Assembly (NCBI GenBank): GCA_020637895.1 | Contig: JACKJP010000005.1 | Location: forward strand, 62,001 to 126,000 | Direction: 5' to 3' | DNA: 64,000 nt | Source of the DNA: Rhodobiaceae bacterium | Lineage (GTDB): Bacteria > Pseudomonadota > Alphaproteobacteria > Rhizobiales > Tepidamorphaceae | Part shown: piece by piece, positions 19,864-31,454 of the stretch | Position numbering within the stretch: position 1 is the first letter of the stretch | How the letters are laid out: each line of letters starts with the position of its first letter | Notes under the pieces: model-generated | Told to the model about the DNA's origin: nothing | Database searches by the model: none | Seen by the model: the letters and a program-made list of their open reading frames with translations, nothing else | Position numbers and translations under genes: made by a program

Positions 19864-20415
19864 CTAGCGCCTGTCTGTTTCAAGCGCACGCGCCATATGG
19901 CGGGTCCAGCTTAGCAGATAGGCCGCAGCCGACGCGATGGTCAGCCCGCCAGTCAGCAGCGAAAGGGCGAGAAGCCAGGTCTCGGGCAGAATCCCGAAGG
20001 CGAGACCGGCAAGAACGAGCGACGCATATCCGATCTGAAACGCGGTATTGACCTTGCTGACGACAAGGGGACGCATCGCAATCGGACGTCCGATCATCCA
20101 CGCCATCAGTACCCCGCCGACGATAAGGATGTCGCGCGATACGACCGCGATCACCAGCCAGAGCGGTACGTGACCGACAAGACCCAGCGCGACAAATATG
20201 CTGACGAGCAAGGCCTTGTCGGCGACCGGATCGAGATAGGCGCCGAGTTCGGTATCCATATGAAAATGTTTGGCGAGGAAGCCATCGAGACCATCGCTTG
20301 CGCCGGCAACCAGAAACAGCGCAAACGCTGCGGCAAAGGCCTGCGTGAGAATAAGATAGACAATCACCGGCACCATAAGGATGCGCGCGACCGTGATGAT
20401 ATTGGGTATGTTCAT
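19864..20415 (-). CDS. CDP-alcohol phosphatidyltransferase family protein (PgsA-like)
   Basis: A 183-residue membrane enzyme that should transfer a phosphatidyl group from CDP-diacylglycerol to an alcohol, making phospholipid. The CDP-alcohol motif D-x2-D-G-x2-A-R-x8-G-x3-D-x3-D appears as DGLDGFLAKHFHMD...GAYLDPVAD at about residues 41-66, with Lys in the usual Arg place. Hydrophobic segments fill the rest (IIVYLILTQAFAAAFALF-like and LVIAVVSRDILIVGGVLMAW). The N-terminus MNIPNIITVARILMVP is typical of glycerol-phosphate phosphatidyltransferases. It could be phosphatidylglycerophosphate synthase or a cardiolipin-synthase-type member; the substrate is not decided by sequence alone. Confidence 0.85.
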   Translation of the reverse strand: MNIPNIITVARILMVPVIVYLILTQAFAAAFALFLVAGASDGLDGFLAKHFHMDTELGAYLDPVADKALLVSIFVALGLVGHVPLWLVIAVVSRDILIVGGVLMAWMIGRPIAMRPLVVSKVNTAFQIGYASLVLAGLAFGILPETWLLALSLLTGGLTIASAAAYLLSWTRHMARALETDRR

Positions 20416-20502
20416 TGCTACTGCGCCATTCCGCCTGAACCGGCGAAGGCATCTAGCCTTTCACGCTGATATGGACAGGTTTTCGTTCCTGCGCAAAACG
20501 CT

Positions 20503-21402
20503 CTAACGGGGCTTGGCCGAGCCCGCAAGAGCCTCGTCGGGACCAGGCAATGATGCGACCGCGCCGGTAATGACGACATCCCTTTCGCCGGCCTGATTGT
20601 CGCGCGCGCCATCGCTCTTCCAGCGTTCGGAGAGCGTTTCGAAGACAACTCGGGCAGCGTCATCGAATGTGCCCACCACTTCAGTATTCATCTCTATGTC
20701 ACCGACCGCGTCGGTTCCGTAAAGTCGCAGCGCGACCCTGTCACGCCCGGCAACAGGCGCAGCCGCTGCGAGCACGACGCCCTGCGCGCGGTATCTCAGG
20801 CGGAACATTTCCATCGTCATGTGATCGCCAGAAAGCACATGCTGCACCGGCGCCGAACGATCTCCGAAGCCGTTGTCCGGGAGTTTCGCAGGCGCGATGG
20901 CATCTTTGGGCATGTTGGCAGTCAGCGCTTCGTGCCAATTCCTAGCATCGGCCCAGAGCCGCGGTACCTCGCCCTCGACCAGCACCGGTATGACCAGTAC
21001 GGGTGGCGCTGTGCCCGCGACCGGAACAATCCCACGCGCGGCAAGCATCCGTATCACCCGCTCGCGGCTGAATGTGACGGTGAGCCGCGCACTGTAGGAC
21101 TCCCCGACCGCCGTTTCACTCATGACAGCGATGCGGTCCATTGCCGTCCGGGCGGCGTCAGGACGCAGCTTCAGCGTCGCTACCTGCTTTTTCGGAAGCA
21201 GACGCTGAAGCATCAGATTGAGCGCCTCGAGCGGTGCCTCGGCAAGCGCTTCGTCGCGCGCTTGCGACGCATTCGCCGCGTGACGCACGATTGCCATTTC
21301 GCGCACGATGAACGGATCGGCCGTTGCCGGCGTCATCCATGCCGCAAGCGCCAGAACGATCAGGCCTGCCGCAAAACGGCGCGAATCAGTGGAAAACCTC
21401 AT
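20503..21402 (-). CDS. DUF2066 domain-containing exported protein
   Basis: A 299-residue protein with a signal peptide (RFAAGLIVLALAAWMTPATA, cleavage near residue 28) and a mature part of the DUF2066 family, which has no defined activity. The mature region starts with PFIVREMAIVRHAANASQARDEALAEAPLEALNLM-like helices and continues through a repeated mixed alpha/beta pattern. No catalytic motif or lipobox is visible. Position is the best clue: members of this family commonly sit divergent from purM and in front of the pgsA-like, permease and hdaA genes, as here. It is probably a periplasmic helper of unknown role. Confidence 0.8.
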   Translation of the reverse strand: MRFSTDSRRFAAGLIVLALAAWMTPATADPFIVREMAIVRHAANASQARDEALAEAPLEALNLMLQRLLPKKQVATLKLRPDAARTAMDRIAVMSETAVGESYSARLTVTFSRERVIRMLAARGIVPVAGTAPPVLVIPVLVEGEVPRLWADARNWHEALTANMPKDAIAPAKLPDNGFGDRSAPVQHVLSGDHMTMEMFRLRYRAQGVVLAAAAPVAGRDRVALRLYGTDAVGDIEMNTEVVGTFDDAARVVFETLSERWKSDGARDNQAGERDVVITGAVASLPGPDEALAGSAKPR

Positions 21403-21490
21403 TCATCGATCCTACCGGTGAATTTTTGCCCTTCGGTAAATGCGGTCCCGGATGCTAGGACCACCACAACAGGCAACGGCGAGCAGAGAC

Positions 21491-22567
21491 GTGACAGGCG
21501 AAGACGCAAAAAACGGGCTGACCTACGCGGACGCAGGTGTCGATGTCGACCGCGGGAACGCGTTCGTCGAGCGGATCAAACCCTTCGTCAAGGCGACGGC
21601 GCGCAGCGGCGCTGACAGTCAGATTGGCGGATTCGGCGGCGTTTTCGATCTGAAGGCAACCGGCTTCAAGGACCCGTTGCTGGTTGCGGCGAACGACGGC
21701 GTGGGAACGAAGGTCAAGATCGCAATCGAGACAGGGCGCCACGATACGATCGGCATCGACCTCGTCGCCATGTGCGTGAACGACCTTGTTGTCCAGGGCG
21801 CAGAGCCGCTCTTCTTCCTCGATTACTATGCGACGGCAACCCTCGACATCGATGTTGCGGCATCGGTCGTGAAAGGCATTGCCGAAGGCTGCCGGATCGC
21901 GGGCGCAGCGCTGATCGGCGGCGAGACGGCGGAAATGCCGGGCGTATATGCCGGCAACGACTATGATCTCGCCGGTTTCGCGGTCGGGGCCGTCGAGCGG
22001 GAGGGGCTGCTGCCGCGGGCCGACATAGGCCCCGGCGACCAGCTGATCGCGCTCGCCTCGTCGGGCGTTCATTCCAACGGATATTCGCTGGTGCGCCGCA
22101 TCGTGGCGCGCGGTGGGCACGACTACGAGGCGGCCTGCCCCTTCGCGCCGGACGTTACGCTGGCCGAAGCGCTGCTGACGCCGACACGTATTTATGTGCG
22201 CCCGCTGCTTGCCGCCCTGAAGATCAGCAGCGGCATCAAGGGCTTCGCGCACATTACCGGCGGCGGCATCACAGACAATTTGCCACGGATTCTGCCCACC
22301 GGCACAGTCGCAGCTGTCGATCTCGGCACCATCGAACCGCCGCCGGTATTCGGCTGGCTGGCGTCCGAAGGCGGCGTCGCGGAGAAGGAGATGCTGCGCA
22401 CGTTCAACTGCGGCGTCGGCATGATCGTCGTGGCAGAGGCCGCCAAGGCTGACGAAGTGGTCGCAGCGCTCGTCGGCGAAGGCGAACGGGCATGGCGCAT
22501 CGGCGAGCTGATCGCGGCTGAAGCGGATGCACCAGCCGTCGCTTATCGCGGAGTGCTTTCGTTTTGA
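21491..22567 (+). CDS. purM: Phosphoribosylformylglycinamidine cyclo-ligase (AIR synthetase)
   Basis: Closes the imidazole ring to make aminoimidazole ribonucleotide, the fifth step of purine synthesis, using ATP. The start [24 protein letters not shown] is characteristic. Other visible conserved segments are GFGGVFDL, the ATP/substrate-binding [33 protein letters not shown], and [16 protein letters not shown] chose a GTG start because it leaves the usual short N-terminus; an ATG 51 bases earlier is the alternative and would add 17 residues without family support. It is divergent from the DUF2066 gene. The stop overlaps the purN start by four bases, so the two are translationally coupled. Confidence 0.94.
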   Translation: MTGEDAKNGLTYADAGVDVDRGNAFVERIKPFVKATARSGADSQIGGFGGVFDLKATGFKDPLLVAANDGVGTKVKIAIETGRHDTIGIDLVAMCVNDLVVQGAEPLFFLDYYATATLDIDVAASVVKGIAEGCRIAGAALIGGETAEMPGVYAGNDYDLAGFAVGAVEREGLLPRADIGPGDQLIALASSGVHSNGYSLVRRIVARGGHDYEAACPFAPDVTLAEALLTPTRIYVRPLLAALKISSGIKGFAHITGGGITDNLPRILPTGTVAAVDLGTIEPPPVFGWLASEGGVAEKEMLRTFNCGVGMIVVAEAAKADEVVAALVGEGERAWRIGELIAAEADAPAVAYRGVLSF

Positions 22568-23208
22568 CGGCGCGGCGCACGGCTATTCTGATCAGTGGCC
22601 GCGGGTCCAACATGCGGGCGCTTGTCGAGGCGGCAAAGGCGCCAGGCTTTCCGGCCAGAATAGACCTCGTCCTGTCCAACCGCGCCGATGCGGCCGGCCT
22701 CGATTTCGCCGCCGCAGAAGGAATTTCGACACATGTTCTCGACCACAAGCAATTCAGGGATCGCCACACATTCGACGAGGCGCTGCACCGGGTGCTTGTC
22801 GACCACGGCATAGAACTGGTTTGTCTTGCCGGGTTCATGCGGCTGCTTGGCGGTGATTTCGTGTCCATCTGGCAGGATCGGATGATCAATATCCACCCGT
22901 CGCTGCTTCCGGCCTTCAAGGGCCTGCACACCCATGAGCGGGTGCTGGAGGCAGGCGTTCGCATCACCGGCTGCACGGTACATTTCGTCCGGCCGGAAAT
23001 GGACGCTGGCCCGATCATCGCGCAGGCCGCGGTCCCTGTTGCGCCGGGCGACACGGCCGATACGCTTGCCGACCGCGTGCTTGCGGCCGAGCATGCAACC
23101 TATCCGAAGGCGTTGGCGATCGTCGCGTCAGGCCGGTTCAGCATTGAGGGAGACCGGGTTTCAACCGATCTTCCCGTCGACCCCGCGCTCGGACTGTTCG
23201 TTCCCTGA
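22564..23208 (+). CDS. purN: Phosphoribosylglycinamide formyltransferase
   Basis: Transfers a formyl group from 10-formyltetrahydrofolate to glycinamide ribonucleotide, the third step of purine synthesis. The 214-residue protein shows [17 protein letters not shown] at the N-terminus, the catalytic-region [18 protein letters not shown] with the Asn and His near residues 107-109, and the Asp in [12 protein letters not shown]. The start is a TTG that overlaps the purM stop as TTGA; no ATG exists before the conserved start, so this rare codon appears real. Coupled to purM, it matches the purMN pairing common in proteobacteria. Confidence 0.95.
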   Translation: MTARRTAILISGRGSNMRALVEAAKAPGFPARIDLVLSNRADAAGLDFAAAEGISTHVLDHKQFRDRHTFDEALHRVLVDHGIELVCLAGFMRLLGGDFVSIWQDRMINIHPSLLPAFKGLHTHERVLEAGVRITGCTVHFVRPEMDAGPIIAQAAVPVAPGDTADTLADRVLAAEHATYPKALAIVASGRFSIEGDRVSTDLPVDPALGLFVP

Positions 23209-23217
23209 AACGTGACG

Positions 23218-23532
23218 CTATTGCGTGGTGCAGGTGTCCAGGTGACGGCGCCAGATGCTTGCATTGCCCCAGCCAAGTTCGCCGGAACTGGCGATGCTCT
23301 CGATGGAGCTGTCGTTGAGTTCCTCAAGCGACTTCTTGGCCGCGCAATTGCAGATCTTGGAGAAATCGGTGAACGAATTGCCCTTCGTCGCCGTCGCCAT
23401 GACACAGGTGTCGAGGATAACCATTCGCGCCCGCTCGCGCGCCGGCTCGACAGCCGATGCATCCTTCACCCAAATACCGGCGACCGCGACCGCCAGAACC
23501 GAACCGAACACCACACCTGACCGCCGCAACAT
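23218..23532 (-). CDS. Small exported cysteine-containing protein of unknown function
   Basis: I do not recognise this gene. The 104-residue product has a signal-type N-terminus (LRRSGVVFGSVLAVAVAGIWV) ending near ASAVEP. The mature part of about 80 residues has four cysteines (LDTCVMA, KICNCAA, LDTCTTQ), an even number as expected of a disulfide-bonded periplasmic protein. The ATG is preceded by AGGAGG twelve bases upstream, which decides the start over a GTG seven codons earlier. It lies between purN and the molybdopterin oxidoreductase, 47 bases beyond the latter's stop and in the same direction, so it may share its transcript. Confidence 0.6.
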   Translation of the reverse strand: MLRRSGVVFGSVLAVAVAGIWVKDASAVEPARERARMVILDTCVMATATKGNSFTDFSKICNCAAKKSLEELNDSSIESIASSGELGWGNASIWRRHLDTCTTQ

Positions 23533-23579
23533 CAATTTTCTGGCCTCCTGCACGCCCTAAAAACCGAATTCGCCACCAT

Positions 23580-25664
23580 TTACGCGGGTCTCATCCAGAC
23601 CCGGTTGTCGTGAAACGCCGCACCACCATACGGGGCAACGGGATCGGCGCCGGTCAGCGTATTGATCCCGCGGCCATCGGCAAAGGCGCTATTTGGCCAA
23701 ATGCCTTCCGACACGAGGACCCCCCGACGCAATCCGTCGAATACCCTAGCGTGAAGTGTGATCGATCCACGCTGATTTCCTAGCCGAACCAACTGACCGT
23801 CGGCAATACCCAACTCGGCCGCGTCAGCCGAATTCACGAGAACCTCAGGACGATTTTCGCGTGCCCGGCCGGTCGCACTCTCCGTAAAGCTCGAGTTGAG
23901 GAAAGAATGGGCTGGCGGGGTGGCCAGACGGAATGAATGGTCCGCATCGGCCTCCTCAATGACCGGCCAATAATCGGGCAAGGCCGGAATCGCGCCGTGT
24001 GGCCCCATCGGTCCGTCATTCGGCGCGGGAACCGTCGTCCATTCCGGCTTGAACCGGAAACGGCCGTCGGGATAGCCAAACCCTTTCAGATAATGGGCAT
24101 CTTCAAACGGCGGCTGGCAATCGATCCAGCGTCCGTCCTTAAGCGCGGCAAGGCCGCCCCAGCCGGATTTCACGAGCATCCAGTCGACGTGTTCGCGCGC
24201 GGTCATGCCGAAGCCGGGATGGGCCGCACCAAGGCGCCTGGCCAGCGCACTGTTGACCTCGTGGTTCGACCGCGCTTCGCCGGGCGCTTCGACCAGTTTC
24301 GGCCCGAACTGAAGGTACTGGTGCCCCCCGGCCTTGTAGATGTCGTCATGTTCGAGAAACATCGTTGCCGGCAGCACGATATCCGCCATCTGGGCCGTAT
24401 CGGTCAGGAAATGCTCATGGACGCAGACGAACAGATCATCGCGACCGAAACCGCGTTTGACCCGTTCCTGCTCCGGCGCGACGGAAACCGGATTGGTGTT
24501 CTGGATCAACATTGCCGTGACGGGCGGACCGCCGTGCAGCGCTTCGCGGTCGCCCTCCAGAATGGCGCCTATACGTGACTGGTCGAGCTGGCGAACCGAC
24601 GGATCGGCCACGTCCAGGCCCATGACCATCGTAAAGTCGAGATGGTAGATCGCACCGTTGTTGTGAAAGGCGCCGCCGCCTTCGTGCTGCCAGCTGCCGG
24701 CAACGGTGGCGATAGAGGCAGCGGCGTGCATGTTGTGGGCGCCGTTGCGGCTGCGGGTAAAACCGTAGCCGAGGCGGAAGAAGGTGCGCGGGGTCTCCCC
24801 GATCCAGCGCGCGAACGTCTCGATTTCCTCCACCGAAAGCCCGGTGATACCTGCCGCCCAGGCAGGACCCCGTGTTTTCAGGTGCGCCTCGAGTTCGTCC
24901 GGACAATCGGCGAACCGCGCCATGTATTCCCTGTCGGCGGTGCCGTCCCTGAACAGGATATGCATGACCGCGCAGGCAAGCGCGCCATCGGTGCCGGGCT
25001 TCAGGCATAGCGCGAGATCTGCCTGCCGCATGGTCTCGTTCATGTAGATGTCGACGGCGACGATGCGCGCGCCGCGCGTCTTCCTCGCCTTGACCGCGTG
25101 GCTCATCACGTTGACCTGTGTCGCCACCGCGTTGGTGCCCCAGATCACAACGAGATCCGACCTGTCGATCTCGCGTGGATCGGGGCCCGCCAGCTTGCCC
25201 GTACCGGCGATATAGCCGGTCCAGGCCATATTGGTGCAGATCGTGTCGAACTGGCCTGAATAGCCTTTGACATGACGCAGACGATTGATTCCGTCGCGCT
25301 GCACGAGCCCCATCGTTCCGGCATAGAAATATGGCCAGACGGCCTGAGCGCCGTGCCGCTGTTCGGCTGTCACGAAGGCGTTTGCGACGATATCCAGCGC
25401 ATCGTCCCAGGAGACGGGCGCAAATTCTCCCGAGCCTTTCGGACCCACGCGGCGCAACGGCGTCAGAAGCCGCGCCGGGTCGTTGAGCCGTTCAGCGTAG
25501 CGGGCGACCTTCGCGCAGATGACACCTGCCGTGTAGGCGTTGTCGCGAGCGCCGCGAAGACGTCCGACACGGCCAGCCTCGATCTCGACTTCGAGCGCGC
25601 AGGTCGAGGGGCAATCGTGGGGGCAAGCACTGTAGCCGATAGACTGGCTGGCGGCCTTGTTCAT
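23580..25664 (-). CDS. Molybdopterin-dependent oxidoreductase with N-terminal iron-sulfur site
   Basis: A 694-residue member of the DMSO reductase/formate dehydrogenase superfamily, using a bis-molybdopterin cofactor in an oxygen-atom or hydride transfer. The N-terminal [4Fe-4S] motif reads CPHDCPSTC (about residues 13-21), with the fourth Cys in GVICAK near 51. Cofactor-binding segments include VIWGTNAVATQ, QNTNPVSVAPEQ, DIVLPATMFLEHDD and the C-terminal dinucleotide-binding part LVNSADAAELGIADGQLVRLGN. No twin-arginine signal is seen, so it is probably cytoplasmic. The substrate is unknown and no partner subunit is adjacent. The start chosen lies shortly before the iron-sulfur motif; an ATG 27 codons earlier is possible but would overlap the divergent sulfotransferase. 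Confidence 0.85.
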   Translation of the reverse strand: MNKAASQSIGYSACPHDCPSTCALEVEIEAGRVGRLRGARDNAYTAGVICAKVARYAERLNDPARLLTPLRRVGPKGSGEFAPVSWDDALDIVANAFVTAEQRHGAQAVWPYFYAGTMGLVQRDGINRLRHVKGYSGQFDTICTNMAWTGYIAGTGKLAGPDPREIDRSDLVVIWGTNAVATQVNVMSHAVKARKTRGARIVAVDIYMNETMRQADLALCLKPGTDGALACAVMHILFRDGTADREYMARFADCPDELEAHLKTRGPAWAAGITGLSVEEIETFARWIGETPRTFFRLGYGFTRSRNGAHNMHAAASIATVAGSWQHEGGGAFHNNGAIYHLDFTMVMGLDVADPSVRQLDQSRIGAILEGDREALHGGPPVTAMLIQNTNPVSVAPEQERVKRGFGRDDLFVCVHEHFLTDTAQMADIVLPATMFLEHDDIYKAGGHQYLQFGPKLVEAPGEARSNHEVNSALARRLGAAHPGFGMTAREHVDWMLVKSGWGGLAALKDGRWIDCQPPFEDAHYLKGFGYPDGRFRFKPEWTTVPAPNDGPMGPHGAIPALPDYWPVIEEADADHSFRLATPPAHSFLNSSFTESATGRARENRPEVLVNSADAAELGIADGQLVRLGNQRGSITLHARVFDGLRRGVLVSEGIWPNSAFADGRGINTLTGADPVAPYGGAAFHDNRVWMRPA

Positions 25665-25739
25665 GACGGGCAGGCTTTCGCTGGCGTTGAAGCCAGACCC
25701 TATTGCCTCGCACGAGGCTTGAAAAGCCGTACCCCGGCG

Positions 25740-26897
25740 ATGCATAGGATCGCTGGTATCTTTCAATCGGGACCCCACCCCGTGTTCAACACGATCTGGC
25801 ACTTCTGCCCGGCCGAAACGATGATTCCCCGTCTGTGGGCCAATCGCGCGCTGATTCCTGCGCGGCGCTGGCCATACGCGGCAGGCATTGCGCTGTCATC
25901 GCTGCTGGCGTCCGGACTTGCGGCCCAGGGACGGGCAAACATGGCGCGCGGCCGCCGCCGACGGGACGTTCCACCCATGCCCGCGCCGGTCTTCATCCTC
26001 GGCTTCTGGCGTTCCGGCACCACCTATCTGCACGAGTTGTTGCAGCAGGACGTGAAAGTCATGGTGCCGACGACCGCGAACTGCATCTTCCCGCAATTCT
26101 TCAAGATGTTCGGTGGAGGACTGCGCAAATATTTCGCCGAAATGGCAGACATCCGGTCGGGTGACGGGATCAATGTCGGCTGGCAGTCGGCGCAGGAGGA
26201 CGAGTTCGCGCTGATGATGCTCGGCCAGCCGACGCCCTATTGGTGGTTCGGTTTCCCCGGCACTTCGCAGGCCGATCCCGAGGCGCTGACGCTCGATGGC
26301 CTTCCCGCCGCTGAGAGACAGCAATGGCAATCGACGCTGCGGGAATTCGTCGCCAATTGCTGGACCTACAAGGAACGGCCGGAAAGCCGGATCGTGCTGA
26401 AGTCACCCGGCCATACCGCCCGTGTCGACTTGCTGCTGAATGCATTTCCCGATGCCCGGTTCATTCATATCTCGCGCGACCCGGAAGAGATCATCCGCTC
26501 CTATCGGCGGTTCATGCCCGCGCTCGCCGCCGACCTTTCCGTGACGGGCGGACCCGACGACGCCGCGCGCGCCGCTTTCGAGGGCCGGGCCATCGAAGAC
26601 TTCTCGCGCGTTTACGAGAAGTACCGGCAAACACGCAGCCTCATTCCAGAAGGACACCTCAAGGAAATCAGCTTTTCAGACCTGCGCGCCGACCCGATGG
26701 CGCGGCTGCGTGAAATCTATGGCTGGCTTGGTTGGAAGCTGGACGAAGACGACCGATCCATGCCGCAGATCCTGAACCGTATCGCCGCCGGCGGCGACCA
26801 CAGGCCCCGCTCCGAGGGAAGCGATCCGGCGTTGCGGGCCGAGATTGCGGCCAGAGCGCCCTGGTATTTCCATCATTTCGGCTATTCGAAAGCCTAG
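25740..26897 (+). CDS. Sulfotransferase family protein
   Basis: A 385-residue protein with the PAPS-dependent sulfotransferase fold, which moves a sulfate group to an alcohol or sugar. The 5'-phosphosulfate loop is FILGFWRSGTTYLHELL at about residues 85-101. The 3'-phosphate-binding segment is RFIHISRDPEEIIRSYRRF near residue 245. A hydrophobic stretch precedes the domain (WPYAAGIALSSLLASGLAA), possibly a membrane anchor. The start is uncertain: the ATG used fits a 75-base divergent promoter region, and a later ATG at 25821 would keep the domain. The acceptor is unknown. No PAPS-synthesis genes are nearby, so a link to the divergent molybdoenzyme cannot be claimed. Confidence 0.8.
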   Translation: MHRIAGIFQSGPHPVFNTIWHFCPAETMIPRLWANRALIPARRWPYAAGIALSSLLASGLAAQGRANMARGRRRRDVPPMPAPVFILGFWRSGTTYLHELLQQDVKVMVPTTANCIFPQFFKMFGGGLRKYFAEMADIRSGDGINVGWQSAQEDEFALMMLGQPTPYWWFGFPGTSQADPEALTLDGLPAAERQQWQSTLREFVANCWTYKERPESRIVLKSPGHTARVDLLLNAFPDARFIHISRDPEEIIRSYRRFMPALAADLSVTGGPDDAARAAFEGRAIEDFSRVYEKYRQTRSLIPEGHLKEISFSDLRADPMARLREIYGWLGWKLDEDDRSMPQILNRIAAGGDHRPRSEGSDPALRAEIAARAPWYFHHFGYSKA

Positions 26898-26937
26898 AGT
26901 ACCCCTCGATCCAAACCGATAAGGGATTGTTGCCAAC

Positions 26938-27468
26938 ATGGCGAAGTTCGTCTTCTCAATGCAGGTGTCGCTCGATGGCTATGTCGATCATGATCGGTTC
27001 GAGCCCGGCCCAATGCTTTTTCGTCACTGGATAGAACAGACGAAGCGGCTTGCCGGCAGTGTCTATGGCCGCCGCATCTATGAGGTGATGCGTTATTGGG
27101 AGGAAGACGATCCCGAGTGGACGTCTGACCTGCGCGAGTTCGCGGCGGCATGGCGCAGCATGCCGAAATGGATTGTGTCGCGCACGCTGAAATCGGTCGG
27201 CCCCAATGCCACTCTTGTTTCAGACGATGTCGAAGGCACTTTGCGCAGTCTGAAAACGCGCATGCCTGGCGAGTTTCAGGTCGGAGGGCCCGCGTTGGCG
27301 AGCAGTCTGGGCGAGATGAATCTTGTCGACGAATACCGGCTCTACTTTTTGCCCTTCGTCCTGGGCAGCGGCAAACCTTTCTTTGCCGGGCCACGGCCTC
27401 CGCTGCACTTCGTAGCCAGCGATTTGATCGGCGAGAATGCTGTCAGACTGACCTACCGGCCAGCCTGA
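26938..27468 (+). CDS. Dihydrofolate reductase family protein (RibD C-terminal-like)
   Basis: A 176-residue protein of the broad DHFR/RibD-C fold, an NADPH-dependent reductase family. It opens with KFVFSMQVSLDGYVD, typical of the stand-alone members, and carries GSVYGRRIYEVM near residue 38 and GEFQVGGPALASSL near residue 110 in the nucleotide-binding part. It is not the housekeeping dihydrofolate reductase; its substrate is unknown. It lies 40 bases after the sulfotransferase in the same direction and is convergent with ndk, sharing a bidirectional hairpin. Confidence 0.8.
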   Translation: MAKFVFSMQVSLDGYVDHDRFEPGPMLFRHWIEQTKRLAGSVYGRRIYEVMRYWEEDDPEWTSDLREFAAAWRSMPKWIVSRTLKSVGPNATLVSDDVEGTLRSLKTRMPGEFQVGGPALASSLGEMNLVDEYRLYFLPFVLGSGKPFFAGPRPPLHFVASDLIGENAVRLTYRPA

Positions 27469-27470
27469 CC

Positions 27471-27500
27471 GGAAAAGAAAACGGGGCCCGAAGGCCCCGT
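27471..27500 (-). terminator. Intrinsic terminator of ndk (possibly bidirectional)
   Basis: An 8-bp perfect stem (ACGGGGCC / GGCCCCGT) closes a four-base loop that reads TTCG on the minus strand, followed on that strand by a T-rich run (TTTTCTTTTCC). It serves ndk and may also stop rightward transcription from the DHFR-like gene. Confidence 0.8.
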
Positions 27501-27530
27501 GCCTGTATTCCTGTTTCTTCCGAAACTGAT

Positions 27531-27953
27531 TCAGCCGACGATCTCTCCGGCCTTGAAACACAAGGCGATTTCCTTGGCCGCATTTTCCGCGCTGTCGGAT
27601 CCATGGACAGAATTGCGCTCGATATTCTCGGCGAAGTCCTTGCGGATCGTGCCTGCTTCAGCGTCGGCGGGATTGGTCGCGCCCATGACCTTGCGGTTGG
27701 TTGCAACGGCATCCTCGCCTTCGAGCACCTGGATGACGATCGGGCCGGACGTCATGAAGGCGACGAGGTCGTCGAAGAACGGACGCTCGCGATGAACGGC
27801 GTAGAAGGCTTCCGCATCGCTGCGCGACCATTTGGTGCGCTTCTGCGCGACGACTCGAAGGCCGGCGTCCTCAAGCTTGGCGATGATCTTGCCGGTGAGG
27901 TTGCGTGCGGTTGCGTCGGGCTTGATGATCGACAGGGTGCGCTCGGTGGCCAT
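27531..27953 (-). CDS. ndk: Nucleoside diphosphate kinase
   Basis: Balances nucleoside triphosphate pools by moving phosphate from ATP to NDPs through a phosphohistidine. The 140 residues are the standard length. The N-terminus [20 protein letters not shown] and the active-site segment NSVHGSDS, whose His is phosphorylated (near residue 117), are plain. A clear AAGGAAGGA lies upstream of the ATG. It is followed by a strong terminator and stands alone between the DHFR-like gene and oxyR. Confidence 0.97.
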   Translation of the reverse strand: MATERTLSIIKPDATARNLTGKIIAKLEDAGLRVVAQKRTKWSRSDAEAFYAVHRERPFFDDLVAFMTSGPIVIQVLEGEDAVATNRKVMGATNPADAEAGTIRKDFAENIERNSVHGSDSAENAAKEIALCFKAGEIVG

Positions 27954-28003
27954 GACGATGCGTCCTTCCTTTGGAAATGTCTCGGTTTTGATGCCGCAAT
28001 GAA

Positions 28004-28034
28004 TAAACGAAATGCGGCGCTTTTCGGCGCCGCA
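28004..28034 (-). terminator. Intrinsic terminator of oxyR
   Basis: Reading leftwards, a perfect 8-bp stem (TGCGGCGC / GCGCCGCA) with a six-base loop is followed by TTTCGTTT. It lies 37 bases past the oxyR stop and separates that gene from ndk. Confidence 0.65.
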
Positions 28035-28070
28035 GGGTTGGCGGGCTTATAGCCAAGCGCCGAGGGAAAC

Positions 28071-28976
28071 TCAATGCGCTTTTGGCGGGCTCGCGGCCTC
28101 GGCGACGAGTTCCGCCAGCTGATCGAAGACCGGCTGGCGCGGCGAGGTGCGGCGCCAGGCAAGCCCGACCGTCCGGCTTGGTGCCGGATCGGCGAAGGGA
28201 ATGACGCACAGACCCGAATTGTCGGCGTCGCCCTCCCCCATCGCCAGACGAGGCGCCAGGGTAATGCCGTGACCGGCCGCCACCATGTGCAGTATCGTCG
28301 ACAGGCTGGATGCGCCAAAGCGCCGCAGCTGCGGCGGATCGACGATGCCGCAGACCGCCAGCGCCTGGTCTCTCAGGCAATGGCCATCTTCCAGCAGGAT
28401 CAGTTCGGACTGGTCGATCTCGGCAACGCTGACTTTTTTACGCACCGCCAGTGACGATCCCGGCGGAACCGCCAGCAGGAATTCATCCTCGAAGGCCGGA
28501 CGCTCGACGAAATCTCCCTGTCTCAATGGAAGGCTCGCGATCATCGCATCGATTTTGCCACCGGCGAGATCGTCGACCAGGCTATCGGTCACCGCCTCGC
28601 GCAACTGCACGCCGATCTGCGGCATTCGATCCGTCATCAGCGGTAGAAGACGGGGCAACAGGTAAGGCGCGATGGAGGGAATGACACCGAGACGCAGGCG
28701 ATTGTGCGAGAGCGCCCTGTCGCCGCGGCCGATCGCTTCCAGATCGTCCATTTCGGCGATGATGCGGGCGGCGCGCACCGCGAATTCCTCTCCGAGGCGC
28801 GTCGGCACCGCGCCCGATGGCGTGCGTTCGAACAGCAGACCGCCGAGCAGGGCCTCGACTTCGCGGATCTGCATCGACAGCGCGGGCTGGGTAACACCGA
28901 CAGCGGCGGCCGCCTGCCCGAAATGGCGCAGCCGTGCGAGGGCATCGACATATCGCAGGTGTCTCAGTGTCAGCAT
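28071..28976 (-). CDS. oxyR: Hydrogen peroxide-sensing LysR-type regulator OxyR
   Basis: A 301-residue LysR-type activator. The N-terminal winged helix shows LRHLRYVDALARLRHFGQAA and TQPALSMQIREVEALLG. The effector domain contains GHCLRDQALAVC, with two cysteines nine residues apart, the same pattern as the peroxide-reactive pair Cys199/Cys208 of Escherichia coli OxyR. This makes OxyR far likelier than a generic LysR protein. It is divergent from katG, its classical target, with 248 bases between them. The start used is the ATG; a TTG directly before it extends the frame by one codon only. Confidence 0.93.
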   Translation of the reverse strand: MLTLRHLRYVDALARLRHFGQAAAAVGVTQPALSMQIREVEALLGGLLFERTPSGAVPTRLGEEFAVRAARIIAEMDDLEAIGRGDRALSHNRLRLGVIPSIAPYLLPRLLPLMTDRMPQIGVQLREAVTDSLVDDLAGGKIDAMIASLPLRQGDFVERPAFEDEFLLAVPPGSSLAVRKKVSVAEIDQSELILLEDGHCLRDQALAVCGIVDPPQLRRFGASSLSTILHMVAAGHGITLAPRLAMGEGDADNSGLCVIPFADPAPSRTVGLAWRRTSPRQPVFDQLAELVAEAASPPKAH

Positions 28977-28991
28977 CAATCAGGCAAACTT

Positions 28992-29030
28992 ATCGCTTTA
29001 GGCATGATTTCTTATTTGATCTTATATCAA
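28992..29030. promoter_or_regulatory. Probable OxyR operator between oxyR and katG
   Basis: The AT-rich segment beside the oxyR start holds two imperfect dyads: ATC-N10-GAT (28992-29007) and the symmetric TTGATCTTATATCAA (29016-29030). Their centres are about 23 bases apart, close to the two-turn spacing expected for a tetrameric LysR regulator such as OxyR. The position is near oxyR, as is usual for autoregulated LysR pairs. Exact half-site assignment is inference. Confidence 0.45.
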
Positions 29031-29206
29031 GCAGGTTCCATTGTCTGCCAAATCATCCGTGCCAGGACAGCGGATGCCGCCGGGATAGATCGTCATCACA
29101 ACGTTGCGGCACCGTGTTGAAGGCATATGCGCAAGAGGCAAGGTTGCGGCCGCGAATCCGGTATGAAGCCGGAAGCGCGACAGCCGCATTTACAGCAACC
29201 GCTTGA

Positions 29207-31420
<2,214 letters not shown>

Positions 31421-31454
31421 GGCGAAACGTAGTGCGCCGATTGGCGCGTCGATA

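Noticed and set aside
25664..26897. Sulfur-metabolism system made of the molybdoenzyme and the sulfotransferase
   Set aside because: They are only divergent neighbours; no shared substrate, PAPS synthesis or transport genes are present to support a joint role.
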